Shown here: positions 38,448-46,765 of the stretch, piece by piece
Layout: the number at the start of each line of letters is the position of its first letter
Position numbering within the stretch: position 1 is the stretch's first letter
Source of the DNA: Oscillospiraceae bacterium
Lineage (GTDB): Bacteria > Bacillota > Clostridia > Oscillospirales > Acutalibacteraceae
DNA length: 64,000 bases
Direction: 5' to 3'
Assembly: GCA_015066625.1 (NCBI GenBank)
Contig: SVOC01000014.1
Span: 1 to 64,000 of the forward strand
The notes under the pieces: model-generated
Told to the model about the DNA's origin: nothing
Databases searched by the model: none
Seen by the model: only the letters and a program-made list of their open reading frames with translations
Translations under genes and position numbers: made by a program

Positions 38448-41141
38448 ATGGCAAAAGAGCTTGCCAAGCAGTACGATCCCAAAAATGTTGAGGATCGTAT
38501 TTACGACTTCTGGCTGAAGGGAAAGTATTTCCACGCCAAAACAGAAAATGACAAAAAACCTTACACAATCGTTATTCCTCCTCCCAACATCACGGGTCAG
38601 CTTCATATGGGTCACGCCCTTGACAACACTCTGCAGGATATCCTTATCCGCTGGAGAAGAATGCAGGGTTATGACGCTCTTTGGCTTCCAGGCACAGACC
38701 ACGCTTCAATCGCAACCGAAGCAAAGATTGTTGAAGCTATGGCAGCGGAAGGTCTTACAAAGGATGATCTCGGCAGAGACGGTTTCCTTGTCCGCGCATG
38801 GGATTGGAAAGAAAAGTACGGCGGACGCATCATTGAACAGCTTAAGAAGATGGGCTCGTCCTGTGACTGGGACAGAGAGCGTTTCACTCTTGACGAAGGC
38901 TGCAGCAGAGCGGTTCGTGAAGTATTCGTAAGACTTTACGAAAAAGACCTTATTTACAGAGGCAACAGAATGGTTAACTGGTGCCCCTACTGTAATACAT
39001 CAATCTCCGATGCTGAGGTTGATTATGACGAGCAGGACGGTAACTTCTGGCATCTTCTTTACACCGTTAAAGAAACAGGCGAGCAGCTTGAACTTGCTAC
39101 CACCAGACCCGAAACAATGCTCGGTGATACAGCAGTTGCAATTAACGCAGAGGATGAAAGATATGCACATCTTCACGGCTGCCACGTAATTCTTCCTCTT
39201 CTCAATAAAGAAATTCCCATTGTTTGCGACGAGCACGCAGATATGACAAAGGGTACCGGTGTTGTTAAGATTACACCTGCCCATGACCCCAACGACTTCG
39301 AGGTCGGCAGACGCCATAACCTGCCTATGGTAAGAACATTTACCTATGACGGTTATATGACAGGCGCGGCAGATAAGGCTGTTTATGATGAGCTTGTTGC
39401 AAGCGGCAAGGCTGCGGCAGATGAGCCCGAAGTTCTTGATTGCGGAAAGTATGCAGGTATGACTACCGCAGAGGCAAGAAAGGCAATCCTCAAAGACCTT
39501 GAAGAAGGCGGATATATCAAGTATATCGAGCCCATCAAGCACGAGGTCGGCACCTGCTACCGTTGCCACACCAACATTGAGCCCATGATTTCAAAGCAGT
39601 GGTTTGTTCGTATGGAACCCCTTGCAAAGCCTGCTATTGAAGCTGTAGAAAAGGGCGAAACTGTTTTTGTTCCCGAAAGATTTACAAAGAACTATATGAA
39701 CTGGATGAGAGGTACCCGTGACTGGTGTATCTCCCGTCAGCTCTGGTGGGGTCACCGTATTCCTGCCTGGTACTGTGCGGATTGCGGCGCGGCTACCGTT
39801 TCAAAGACCGATATCGATTGCTGTCCTCACTGTTCAAGCAAGAATATTGAGCAGGACGGCGATACACTTGATACCTGGTTCTCATCAGCTCTCTGGCCCT
39901 TCTCAACCCTTGGCTGGCCCGATGAAACAAGCGACCTCAAACACTACTACCCCACAAGTACACTTGTTACAGGCTACGATATCATCGGTTTCTGGGTAAG
40001 CCGTATGATATTCTCGGCTCTTGAATATACAGGTCAGGTTCCCTTCGATACCGTTCTTATTCACGGTCTTGTCAGAGATGCTCAGGGCAGAAAGATGTCA
40101 AAGTCACTTGGTAACGGTATTGATCCTCTTGAAATCATTGATCAGTACGGTGCAGATGCTCTCAGACTTACTCTTGCAACAGGTAACAGCCCCGGAAACG
40201 ATATGAGATTCTCAGACGAAAAGGTAAGTGCAAGCCGTAACTTTGCAAATAAGCTGTGGAACGCATCAAGATTCATTCTTATGAACATCGGTGATGATGA
40301 AATTCCCTGTCAGCTTCCCGCAGAGCTTGCTCTTGAAGATAAGTGGGTTATCAGCCTTGTTAACCGTCTTGCAAAGGAAGTTACCGATAATCTTGAAAAG
40401 TTTGAACTCGGTATTGCCATTGCGAAGCTTTATGATTTTATCTGGGATGTATTCTGCGATTGGTACATTGAAATTGCAAAAATCCGTCTTCAGAAGGGTG
40501 GAGATGAAGCACAGACCGCAAAGCAGGTTCTTGTCTGGGTTATGGATAAAATCCTTAAACTTCTTCATCCCTTTATGCCTTTTATTACAGAAGAAATCTG
40601 GCAGACAATTCCTCACAACGGCGAATCAATTATGATTTCCGCCTGGCCTGAATTTGACGATGCACTTTCATTCTCGGCGGAAGAAGCTGAAATGGAACGC
40701 ATTATGACTGCTGTACGTGCAATCCGTAACCGCAGAGCAGAGATGAATGTACCTCCTTCAAAGAAGGCGAAGGTTTATATTGCGACATCCTATAAGTCAA
40801 CCTTTGAGCAGGGCGGTGTATTTATGCAGCGACTTGCAAGCGCATCAGAGGTTGAGGTTGCAGACAGCTTTGAGCTTGAGGGTGCGGTTTGCATCGTTAC
40901 TCAGGATGCAAAGATTTACATTCCTATGGGTGAACTTGTTGATTTTGAAGCTGAAAAAGCAAGACTCAACAAGGAGCTTGAAGCAGTGCAGAAGGACCTT
41001 GATTTTGTAAACAACAAGCTTTCAAATGAAAACTTTGTTGCCAAGGCTCCCGCAAATGTTGTTGCGGCACAGCGTGAGGCTGCTGCAAAATATGCAGAAA
41101 AAATTGCAATGCTCAAAGAAAGTATCGCAAAGTTAGGTTAA
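38448..41141 (+). CDS. valS: valine--tRNA ligase
   Basis: PPPNITGQLHMGHALDNTLQD (HIGH), GRKMSKSLGNGIDP (KMSKS), C-terminal coiled coil. Confidence 0.97.
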   Translation: MAKELAKQYDPKNVEDRIYDFWLKGKYFHAKTENDKKPYTIVIPPPNITGQLHMGHALDNTLQDILIRWRRMQGYDALWLPGTDHASIATEAKIVEAMAAEGLTKDDLGRDGFLVRAWDWKEKYGGRIIEQLKKMGSSCDWDRERFTLDEGCSRAVREVFVRLYEKDLIYRGNRMVNWCPYCNTSISDAEVDYDEQDGNFWHLLYTVKETGEQLELATTRPETMLGDTAVAINAEDERYAHLHGCHVILPLLNKEIPIVCDEHADMTKGTGVVKITPAHDPNDFEVGRRHNLPMVRTFTYDGYMTGAADKAVYDELVASGKAAADEPEVLDCGKYAGMTTAEARKAILKDLEEGGYIKYIEPIKHEVGTCYRCHTNIEPMISKQWFVRMEPLAKPAIEAVEKGETVFVPERFTKNYMNWMRGTRDWCISRQLWWGHRIPAWYCADCGAATVSKTDIDCCPHCSSKNIEQDGDTLDTWFSSALWPFSTLGWPDETSDLKHYYPTSTLVTGYDIIGFWVSRMIFSALEYTGQVPFDTVLIHGLVRDAQGRKMSKSLGNGIDPLEIIDQYGADALRLTLATGNSPGNDMRFSDEKVSASRNFANKLWNASRFILMNIGDDEIPCQLPAELALEDKWVISLVNRLAKEVTDNLEKFELGIAIAKLYDFIWDVFCDWYIEIAKIRLQKGGDEAQTAKQVLVWVMDKILKLLHPFMPFITEEIWQTIPHNGESIMISAWPEFDDALSFSAEEAEMERIMTAVRAIRNRRAEMNVPPSKKAKVYIATSYKSTFEQGGVFMQRLASASEVEVADSFELEGAVCIVTQDAKIYIPMGELVDFEAEKARLNKELEAVQKDLDFVNNKLSNENFVAKAPANVVAAQREAAAKYAEKIAMLKESIAKLG

Positions 41142-41192
41142 AATCATTACGAGCCCGAGGTGTGTCCTCGGGCTCAAAAAGCAGGTGTGACT

Positions 41193-42470
41193 ATGAATTG
41201 CAACGAGGCAATAGAATATATTCATTCTCTCGAAAAATTTGGCATAAAGCCCGGTATGGAGCGTATCCGCGCCCTTTGTGCGGAGCTTGGCAATCCTCAG
41301 GAAAAACTCAAAATAATTCATGTTGCAGGCACTAACGGCAAAGGTTCAACCTCAACAATCATTTCCAACATTCTCCGTCAGAGCGGGTATAATACGGGTC
41401 TGTTTATTTCACCCTATGTTACCGATTTCCGCGAAAGAATACAGTATAACGGCAATATGATTGAGAAAAACGAGCTTGCAGAGTGCGTTGAAAAAGTAAA
41501 AGAAGCCATAGATAAGCTTGCCTTGCAGGATATACAGCCTACGGAATTTGAAGCGATTACAGCGGCGGCTTTCCTTTATTTTAAAAAGAAAAACTGTGAT
41601 TTCGTTGTGCTTGAAGTGGGTCTGGGAGGCAGGCTTGATTCAACCAATGTCATTGTTGCACCTTATGTCAGCGTCATAACAAGCATATCTCTCGATCACA
41701 CCGCAATCCTCGGCGATACCGTTGAAGAAATTGCTGCGGAAAAATGCGGTATAATCAAATTCGGTGCGGAAACCGTTGCCTACCCGTTTCAGGATGAAAA
41801 GGCAATGGCGGTTATCCGTGAAACCTGCAAAAACAAACTCAATGAACTCCGTGTTCCCGATATAAGCAAACTCACCGTAAAAGAAGAACGGCTTGAAGGT
41901 ACTTGCGCCGTGTATGACGGTATGGAATTCCTTCTTCCTCTTGCAGGCGAACATATGATATACAATGCCTGCACCGCCATCGAAGCTGTGCGCTCACTGT
42001 CAAGGCTTGCCGTTGAAATTCCCGATGATGCGATTATCGGGGGTATCGAAAAATCTGTTATGCCTGCACGTACGGAGCTGATAAAGAAAAAGCCCGTTAT
42101 CATTCTTGACGGCGGTCACAATGAAGGCTGTGCAAATGCTCTCAGCACTTCTATAAAGAAACATCTTGCAGGCAAAAGAATAATTATGCTCAGCTCAATG
42201 ATGGCAGATAAAGATTATAAATCATACCTGAGCATAGTTGCACCTCTTGCACAGACGTTTATCGCCACAAAAGCGGATGTTCCCAGAGCACTCGGCAGTG
42301 ATGAACTTTGCGAAAGCGCAAAGGCATACTGCGACAACTGCTATTCCGTTGCTGACCCTGTTAAAGCCGTTGCGGCGGCAAGGAATATTATGCAGTCTGA
42401 CGATGTGCTTATTGTGTGCGGTTCATTCTACCTTGCAGGTGAAATCAGAGATTGCTTGCTTAATTTTTGA
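41193..42470 (+). CDS. folC: folylpolyglutamate synthase/dihydrofolate synthase
   Basis: IIHVAGTNGKGSTSTI, LEVGLGGRLDSTNVI, SLDHTAILGDT. Confidence 0.94.
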   Translation: MNCNEAIEYIHSLEKFGIKPGMERIRALCAELGNPQEKLKIIHVAGTNGKGSTSTIISNILRQSGYNTGLFISPYVTDFRERIQYNGNMIEKNELAECVEKVKEAIDKLALQDIQPTEFEAITAAAFLYFKKKNCDFVVLEVGLGGRLDSTNVIVAPYVSVITSISLDHTAILGDTVEEIAAEKCGIIKFGAETVAYPFQDEKAMAVIRETCKNKLNELRVPDISKLTVKEERLEGTCAVYDGMEFLLPLAGEHMIYNACTAIEAVRSLSRLAVEIPDDAIIGGIEKSVMPARTELIKKKPVIILDGGHNEGCANALSTSIKKHLAGKRIIMLSSMMADKDYKSYLSIVAPLAQTFIATKADVPRALGSDELCESAKAYCDNCYSVADPVKAVAAARNIMQSDDVLIVCGSFYLAGEIRDCLLNF

Positions 42471-42503
42471 ATAATATAATTTTCGACCGATATTTTATTA
42501 CAA

Positions 42504-42537
42504 ATCCCTTATCCTATGCGGTAAGGGATATTTTTTT
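42504..42537 (+). terminator. terminator or attenuator hairpin directly upstream of spoIIAA
   Basis: ATCCCTTA-loop-TAAGGGAT-A-T7, ending 3 nt before AAGGAG (42541). Confidence 0.7.
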
Positions 42538-42553
42538 GCAAAGGAGTGTAAAA

Positions 42554-42865
42554 ATGGCAATAAAGATTTCATCAACTCCCGTCAGGGTTACCGTTGAACT
42601 CAGCGGAGAAATAGATCATCACAATGCCGCTGCGTTAAGGCTTGAAGCCGATGAAGCCATCCAGAAGGCTCTTGCACCAAATGTGCGCCTTGACTTCGGA
42701 GAAGTGACTTTTATGGACAGCTCGGGCATAGGCTTTGTGCTGGGCAGATACAGAATAGCTGAAAGCTACGGCGGTAATATTGAGGTAGTCAATCTGTCGG
42801 GCAGGAATTATTCCATGATGAAGCTTGCAGGGCTGGACAGGCTCGTAACATTAAAAAGGAAGTGA
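42554..42865 (+). CDS. spoIIAA: anti-sigma F factor antagonist (STAS domain)
   Basis: VELSGEIDHHNAAALR, LDFGEVTFMDSSGIGFVLGRY; followed by spoIIAB and sigF. Confidence 0.95.
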   Translation: MAIKISSTPVRVTVELSGEIDHHNAAALRLEADEAIQKALAPNVRLDFGEVTFMDSSGIGFVLGRYRIAESYGGNIEVVNLSGRNYSMMKLAGLDRLVTLKRK

Positions 42866-42869
42866 AGAA

Positions 42870-43319
42870 ATGAAAGCGATTAATGAAATGAGATTGCAGA
42901 TTGAAAGCAGGTCAGTAAATGAGGCGTTTGCCAGGGCAACTGTAGCTGCATTTGCGGCACAGCTTGATCCCAATATTGAAGAAATATCCGATATCAAAAC
43001 TGCCGTCAGCGAGGCTGTCACAAACTGCATTGTCCATGCCTATAAGGAAAGTGTGGGCAGAATTTACATATGGGCGGCAATTTATGAAAACGGCTGCTTT
43101 AAAGTGAAAATCAGAGATAAAGGCTGCGGAATTGAAGATATAAAGCAGGCAATGGAGCCGCTATTTACAACTCTCGGCGGCGAGAGAGCAGGTCTGGGTT
43201 TTGCGGTTATGGAAAGCTTTTGCGACAGAATCAAGGTAATCTCAAAGGTTGGTAAGGGTACAACGGTAACCCTGGAAAAGCACTTTAAAGGGCGTGACGC
43301 AGATAATGACCGCGGCTAA
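42870..43319 (+). CDS. spoIIAB: anti-sigma F factor (serine kinase)
   Basis: DIKTAVSEAVTNCIVHAY, IRDKGCGIEDIKQAMEPLFTT, RAGLGFAVMESFCD. Confidence 0.96.
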   Translation: MKAINEMRLQIESRSVNEAFARATVAAFAAQLDPNIEEISDIKTAVSEAVTNCIVHAYKESVGRIYIWAAIYENGCFKVKIRDKGCGIEDIKQAMEPLFTTLGGERAGLGFAVMESFCDRIKVISKVGKGTTVTLEKHFKGRDADNDRG

Positions 43320-43968
43320 TGAAAAAAGAAATAAGCTGGTTGAAAATAATCTTGGTCTTGTTCATTCCTGTGCAAACCGTTTCAGGGGCAGGGGAGCCGA
43401 ATATGACGATTTGTTTCAGGCGGGCTGTGTAGGTCTTATCAAAGCGGCGGATAATTTTGATGAATCGAGAGGCTTTTCTTTTTCGACCTATGCCGTGCCC
43501 GTTATTCTCGGGGAGATACGGCGCATATTCCGTGACGGAGGTACGGTAAAAGTAGGTCGGGCAATAAAAGAAAAATCAAGGACTGCATTAAAGAAAAAAG
43601 AAGAGATCTCCGTTGAGCTGGGCAGAGAGCCCACCATAGGGGAGCTTGCCGAATGTCTCGGTATTGATACTGCCGAAACGGCAATGCTGCTCAATGCGTC
43701 GTTACCTGCAGTTTCGCTTACGGTAGGCGAAGACGGTGAAAACCAGCTTGAAATTCCTGTTGATTCTCCCGAAAATGAAATATCGGATTTGCTTGCACTG
43801 CGTCAGGTGCTTCTGAAGCTTGATGAGCGTGACAGAAAAATGATAGAGCTTCGGTATTTCAGAGGGCTTACTCAATCAAAAACCGCAATTCGGCTCGGTA
43901 TGACACAGGTGCAGGTTTCAAGGCGCGAAAAGGCGGTGCTTGAAGGTATGAGAAAAAAATTAATTTAG
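43294..43968 (+). CDS. sigF: RNA polymerase sporulation sigma factor SigF (start may be ATG 43306)
   Basis: Sigma-70 regions: YDDLFQAGCVGLIKAADNFDESRGFSFSTYAVPVILGEIRR; operon order spoIIAA-AB-sigF. Confidence 0.95.
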   Translation: MTQIMTAANEKRNKLVENNLGLVHSCANRFRGRGAEYDDLFQAGCVGLIKAADNFDESRGFSFSTYAVPVILGEIRRIFRDGGTVKVGRAIKEKSRTALKKKEEISVELGREPTIGELAECLGIDTAETAMLLNASLPAVSLTVGEDGENQLEIPVDSPENEISDLLALRQVLLKLDERDRKMIELRYFRGLTQSKTAIRLGMTQVQVSRREKAVLEGMRKKLI

Positions 43969-44048
43969 CATTGACAAAACTCTTCAATAAATGTAAACTT
44001 AATTGCGGCAGGGTTCTGCCGCTTATTTTTATTTTTGGAGTGATTTAT

Positions 44049-44969
44049 GTGATTAAAGGTATTCCCAACGGTGTATACCCCACAATGGTAACCCCTTTCA
44101 CCAAAGATAACAAGGTAGATTATAACGGTGTTCTGCAGATTATTGAATGGTATGAAAAAAACGGTGTTGACGGCATATTTGCAATCTGCCAGTCCAGCGA
44201 AATATTCTTTCTCTCATTTGAGGAAAGACTTGAACTGCTCAGATTCATTATGAAAAACAAGCCTGCCGATATGGTTGTTGTTGCATCGGGTCACACCGCA
44301 GATGAGCTTGACAGACAGATTTATGAAGCAAATGCATTTATAAATGAAGGCATTGATGCATATGTTTTTATTGCAAACCGTTTTGCAAAGCAGGATGAGG
44401 ATGACTCTGTATTTATTCGCAACTACGAAAAAATGGTTTCTTCGATTCCCGAAATAGGTTTGGGAATTTATGAGTGTCCTTACCCTTACAAGCGTATTAT
44501 GACCCCCGAAACCCTCAGGCACTGTGCTCTTGACGGCAGACTTAAATTCCTCAAAGATACCTGTTGCCGTATTGGAAAAATTGAAGCAAAACTCAAAGCG
44601 GTTGAGGGTCTCGGACTTAAAATATACAATGCAAACTCTGCAACTCTTCTTGAATCTCTCAGAGCAGGCTGTGCAGGCTTTTCAGGCGTTATGGCAAACT
44701 TCCATCCTGAAATGTATTCCTGGCTTTGCAAGAATTATGAAAAAGAGCCCGAAAAAGCAGAGAAGGTGCAGGCTTTCCTTGCCTTTGCTTCACTTGCCGA
44801 GTGTCAGATGTATCCCGTAAATGCAAAGTATCATATGGGTCTCTGCGGTCTTGATGTAGGCTATGATTGCCGTGTGAAGGATGCATCTTTATTCACAGAA
44901 GGTAACAAAAAAGAGATAAATCAGATGTATATAGTTGAAAAAATGTTCAAAGAAATGCTCGGAATCTGA
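44049..44969 (+). CDS. dihydrodipicolinate synthase/N-acetylneuraminate lyase family protein
   Basis: IPNGVYPTMVTPFTKDNKVDYNGVLQIIEWYEKNGVDGIFAICQSSE; Lys in KFLKDTCC; GTG start. Confidence 0.88.
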   Translation: MIKGIPNGVYPTMVTPFTKDNKVDYNGVLQIIEWYEKNGVDGIFAICQSSEIFFLSFEERLELLRFIMKNKPADMVVVASGHTADELDRQIYEANAFINEGIDAYVFIANRFAKQDEDDSVFIRNYEKMVSSIPEIGLGIYECPYPYKRIMTPETLRHCALDGRLKFLKDTCCRIGKIEAKLKAVEGLGLKIYNANSATLLESLRAGCAGFSGVMANFHPEMYSWLCKNYEKEPEKAEKVQAFLAFASLAECQMYPVNAKYHMGLCGLDVGYDCRVKDASLFTEGNKKEINQMYIVEKMFKEMLGI

Positions 44970-45009
44970 TTTTTGTTACAAATTTATACATAATGAACCG
45001 AAAATGTGG

Positions 45010-45038
45010 TTGATTTGTAAACTTTTATATGTTAAAAT
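45010..45038 (+). promoter_or_regulatory. sigma-A-like promoter
   Basis: TTGATT-17 nt-TAAAAT. Confidence 0.6.
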
Positions 45039-45084
45039 TATCATGTAGCAATTTGACAAAATAAACTTTTTGGAGGAATTCAAA

Positions 45085-46632
45085 ATGGCACAGAAAAAGA
45101 CCGTATTCCTGACCGGTGCTTCGGGTACAATGGGTTGGGAAGGCTTCAATCAGCTTTACGCAAAGAAGGATAAGTTCAACATCGTTGTTCTTCTCCGTGA
45201 CAGCGAAAAGAACAGAAAGCAGTTTGCTCCCTATATGAACGATCCTTCGGTTAAGATTGTTTGGGGCGACCTCAAAAGGTATGAAAGCGTTCTTGAATGT
45301 GTAAACGGTGCGGATTATGTTCTTCATGTCGGCGGTATGGTATCACCCGCTGCTGACTATTATCCCATCAACACAATCAAAACAAACGTTGGTGCTGCAA
45401 AGAATATCGTTGCTGCCGTTAAGGCTCAGCCCGATCCCGATGCAGTAAAGGTTGTTTACATCGGTACAGTTGCCGAGACCGGTGAAAGAGATGATCCCAT
45501 CCATTGGGCACGTACAGGCGACCCTGTTAAAATCAGCATTTATGACCACTATGCAACATCAAAGGTTCTTGCAGAATCAGTTTTTGCAGAGTCAGGTCTC
45601 AAGTACTGGGTATCACTCCGTCAGTCAGGTATCCTTTACCCCGAAATTCTTAAAAATATGGAACCCATTATGTATCACGTTGTTATCAACGGTGTTCTTG
45701 AATGGGCAACAGTTGAAGATTCAGGCCGTCTTCTTGTTAATGTTTGCGGTGACGATGTTCCCGAAGAATTCTGGAGAAGATTCTATAATATCGGTTCAGG
45801 TGCTCAGTACAGAATTACAAACATGGAATTTGAACAGCTTCTTCTCGGCGATTGCGGTCTCGGTCTCGGTGATCCCAAAAAGCTCTTTGACCCCGATTGG
45901 TTCATTACCCGCAACTTCCACGGTCAGTGGTACCTTGACTCTGATGTTCTCGAGAATTATCTTCATTTCAGAGCCTATACTCCCATCAAGGATTATTTCA
46001 AGAGCATGATGAACAGAGTTGAATGGTTCTATAAGCTTGCTAAGCTTGCAAAGCCCTTCGCATTTGCTGTTAAGCCCTTTATGAAGAAGATTGCTCAGAC
46101 TCCCGTCTACGGTACACTCTGGTGGAAAGCAAACAACGTTGAACCCAGAATCAACGCTTATGTAGGCTCAATGGAGAAGTGGAATTCAATCGGCAGCGAT
46201 TGGAGCAAGGTTAAGGTTTACCGTCCCAATGATGATCCCTCAAAGGCTCTCGTTCTTGATCACGGTTATGATGAAACCAAGGACTTTGATTCACTTACTC
46301 TCGAAGACCTTCAGAAGGCAGCTGCATTCAGAGGCGGCGAATGCCTTGCAACAGAAATCGTTGATATGTATACTCCCATTCTCTGGAAGTGTGCTCACGG
46401 TCACGAGTTCATGATGTCACCCAACCTTGTTCTCCGCGGCGGTCACTGGTGCCCCGAAGAGCTTCCCTCAACACTTGAAAAGTGCGAGCAGAAGAAATTC
46501 CGTTGGGCATATGATGACGAAGCTAAGGTTAACCCCTTCTTTGCACAGGTTTGGTATCCTCTTCATGACAAGAGCGAAAACAACGTATACACCGAAGAAA
46601 TCTACAAGGATTTCAAGGAATACAAGAACTGA
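45085..46632 (+). CDS. NAD-dependent epimerase/dehydratase with extra C-terminal zinc-finger-like domain
   Basis: TVFLTGASGTMGWEGFNQL; YDHYATSKVLAE; C-terminal LWKCAHGHEFMMSPNLVLRGGHWCPEE. Confidence 0.82.
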   Translation: MAQKKTVFLTGASGTMGWEGFNQLYAKKDKFNIVVLLRDSEKNRKQFAPYMNDPSVKIVWGDLKRYESVLECVNGADYVLHVGGMVSPAADYYPINTIKTNVGAAKNIVAAVKAQPDPDAVKVVYIGTVAETGERDDPIHWARTGDPVKISIYDHYATSKVLAESVFAESGLKYWVSLRQSGILYPEILKNMEPIMYHVVINGVLEWATVEDSGRLLVNVCGDDVPEEFWRRFYNIGSGAQYRITNMEFEQLLLGDCGLGLGDPKKLFDPDWFITRNFHGQWYLDSDVLENYLHFRAYTPIKDYFKSMMNRVEWFYKLAKLAKPFAFAVKPFMKKIAQTPVYGTLWWKANNVEPRINAYVGSMEKWNSIGSDWSKVKVYRPNDDPSKALVLDHGYDETKDFDSLTLEDLQKAAAFRGGECLATEIVDMYTPILWKCAHGHEFMMSPNLVLRGGHWCPEELPSTLEKCEQKKFRWAYDDEAKVNPFFAQVWYPLHDKSENNVYTEEIYKDFKEYKN

Positions 46633-46648
46633 TTTTAATACTTACAAA

Positions 46649-46673
46649 GGCGTCTTTCCTTGTGAAAGGCGCC
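46649..46673 (+). terminator. intrinsic terminator
   Basis: GGCGTCTTTC-cttgt-GAAAGGCGCC then ATTTTTC. Confidence 0.7.
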
Positions 46674-46765
46674 ATTTTTCTTGTTTTATAAAAATTGTTA
46701 TTGTAACAGCAGAAGTAATGTGATAAAATAAAACCATCAAATAAAAATGAGGCAGTATTGGTTTT

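Noticed and set aside
39000-39569. 189-aa minus-strand ORF antisense to valS
   Set aside because: Cys-rich random-looking translation inside a conserved aaRS gene.
44049-44969. Second dapA gene
   Set aside because: DHDPS/NAL superfamily but outside the asd-dapA-dapB cluster; more likely another aldolase, so no dapA symbol given.
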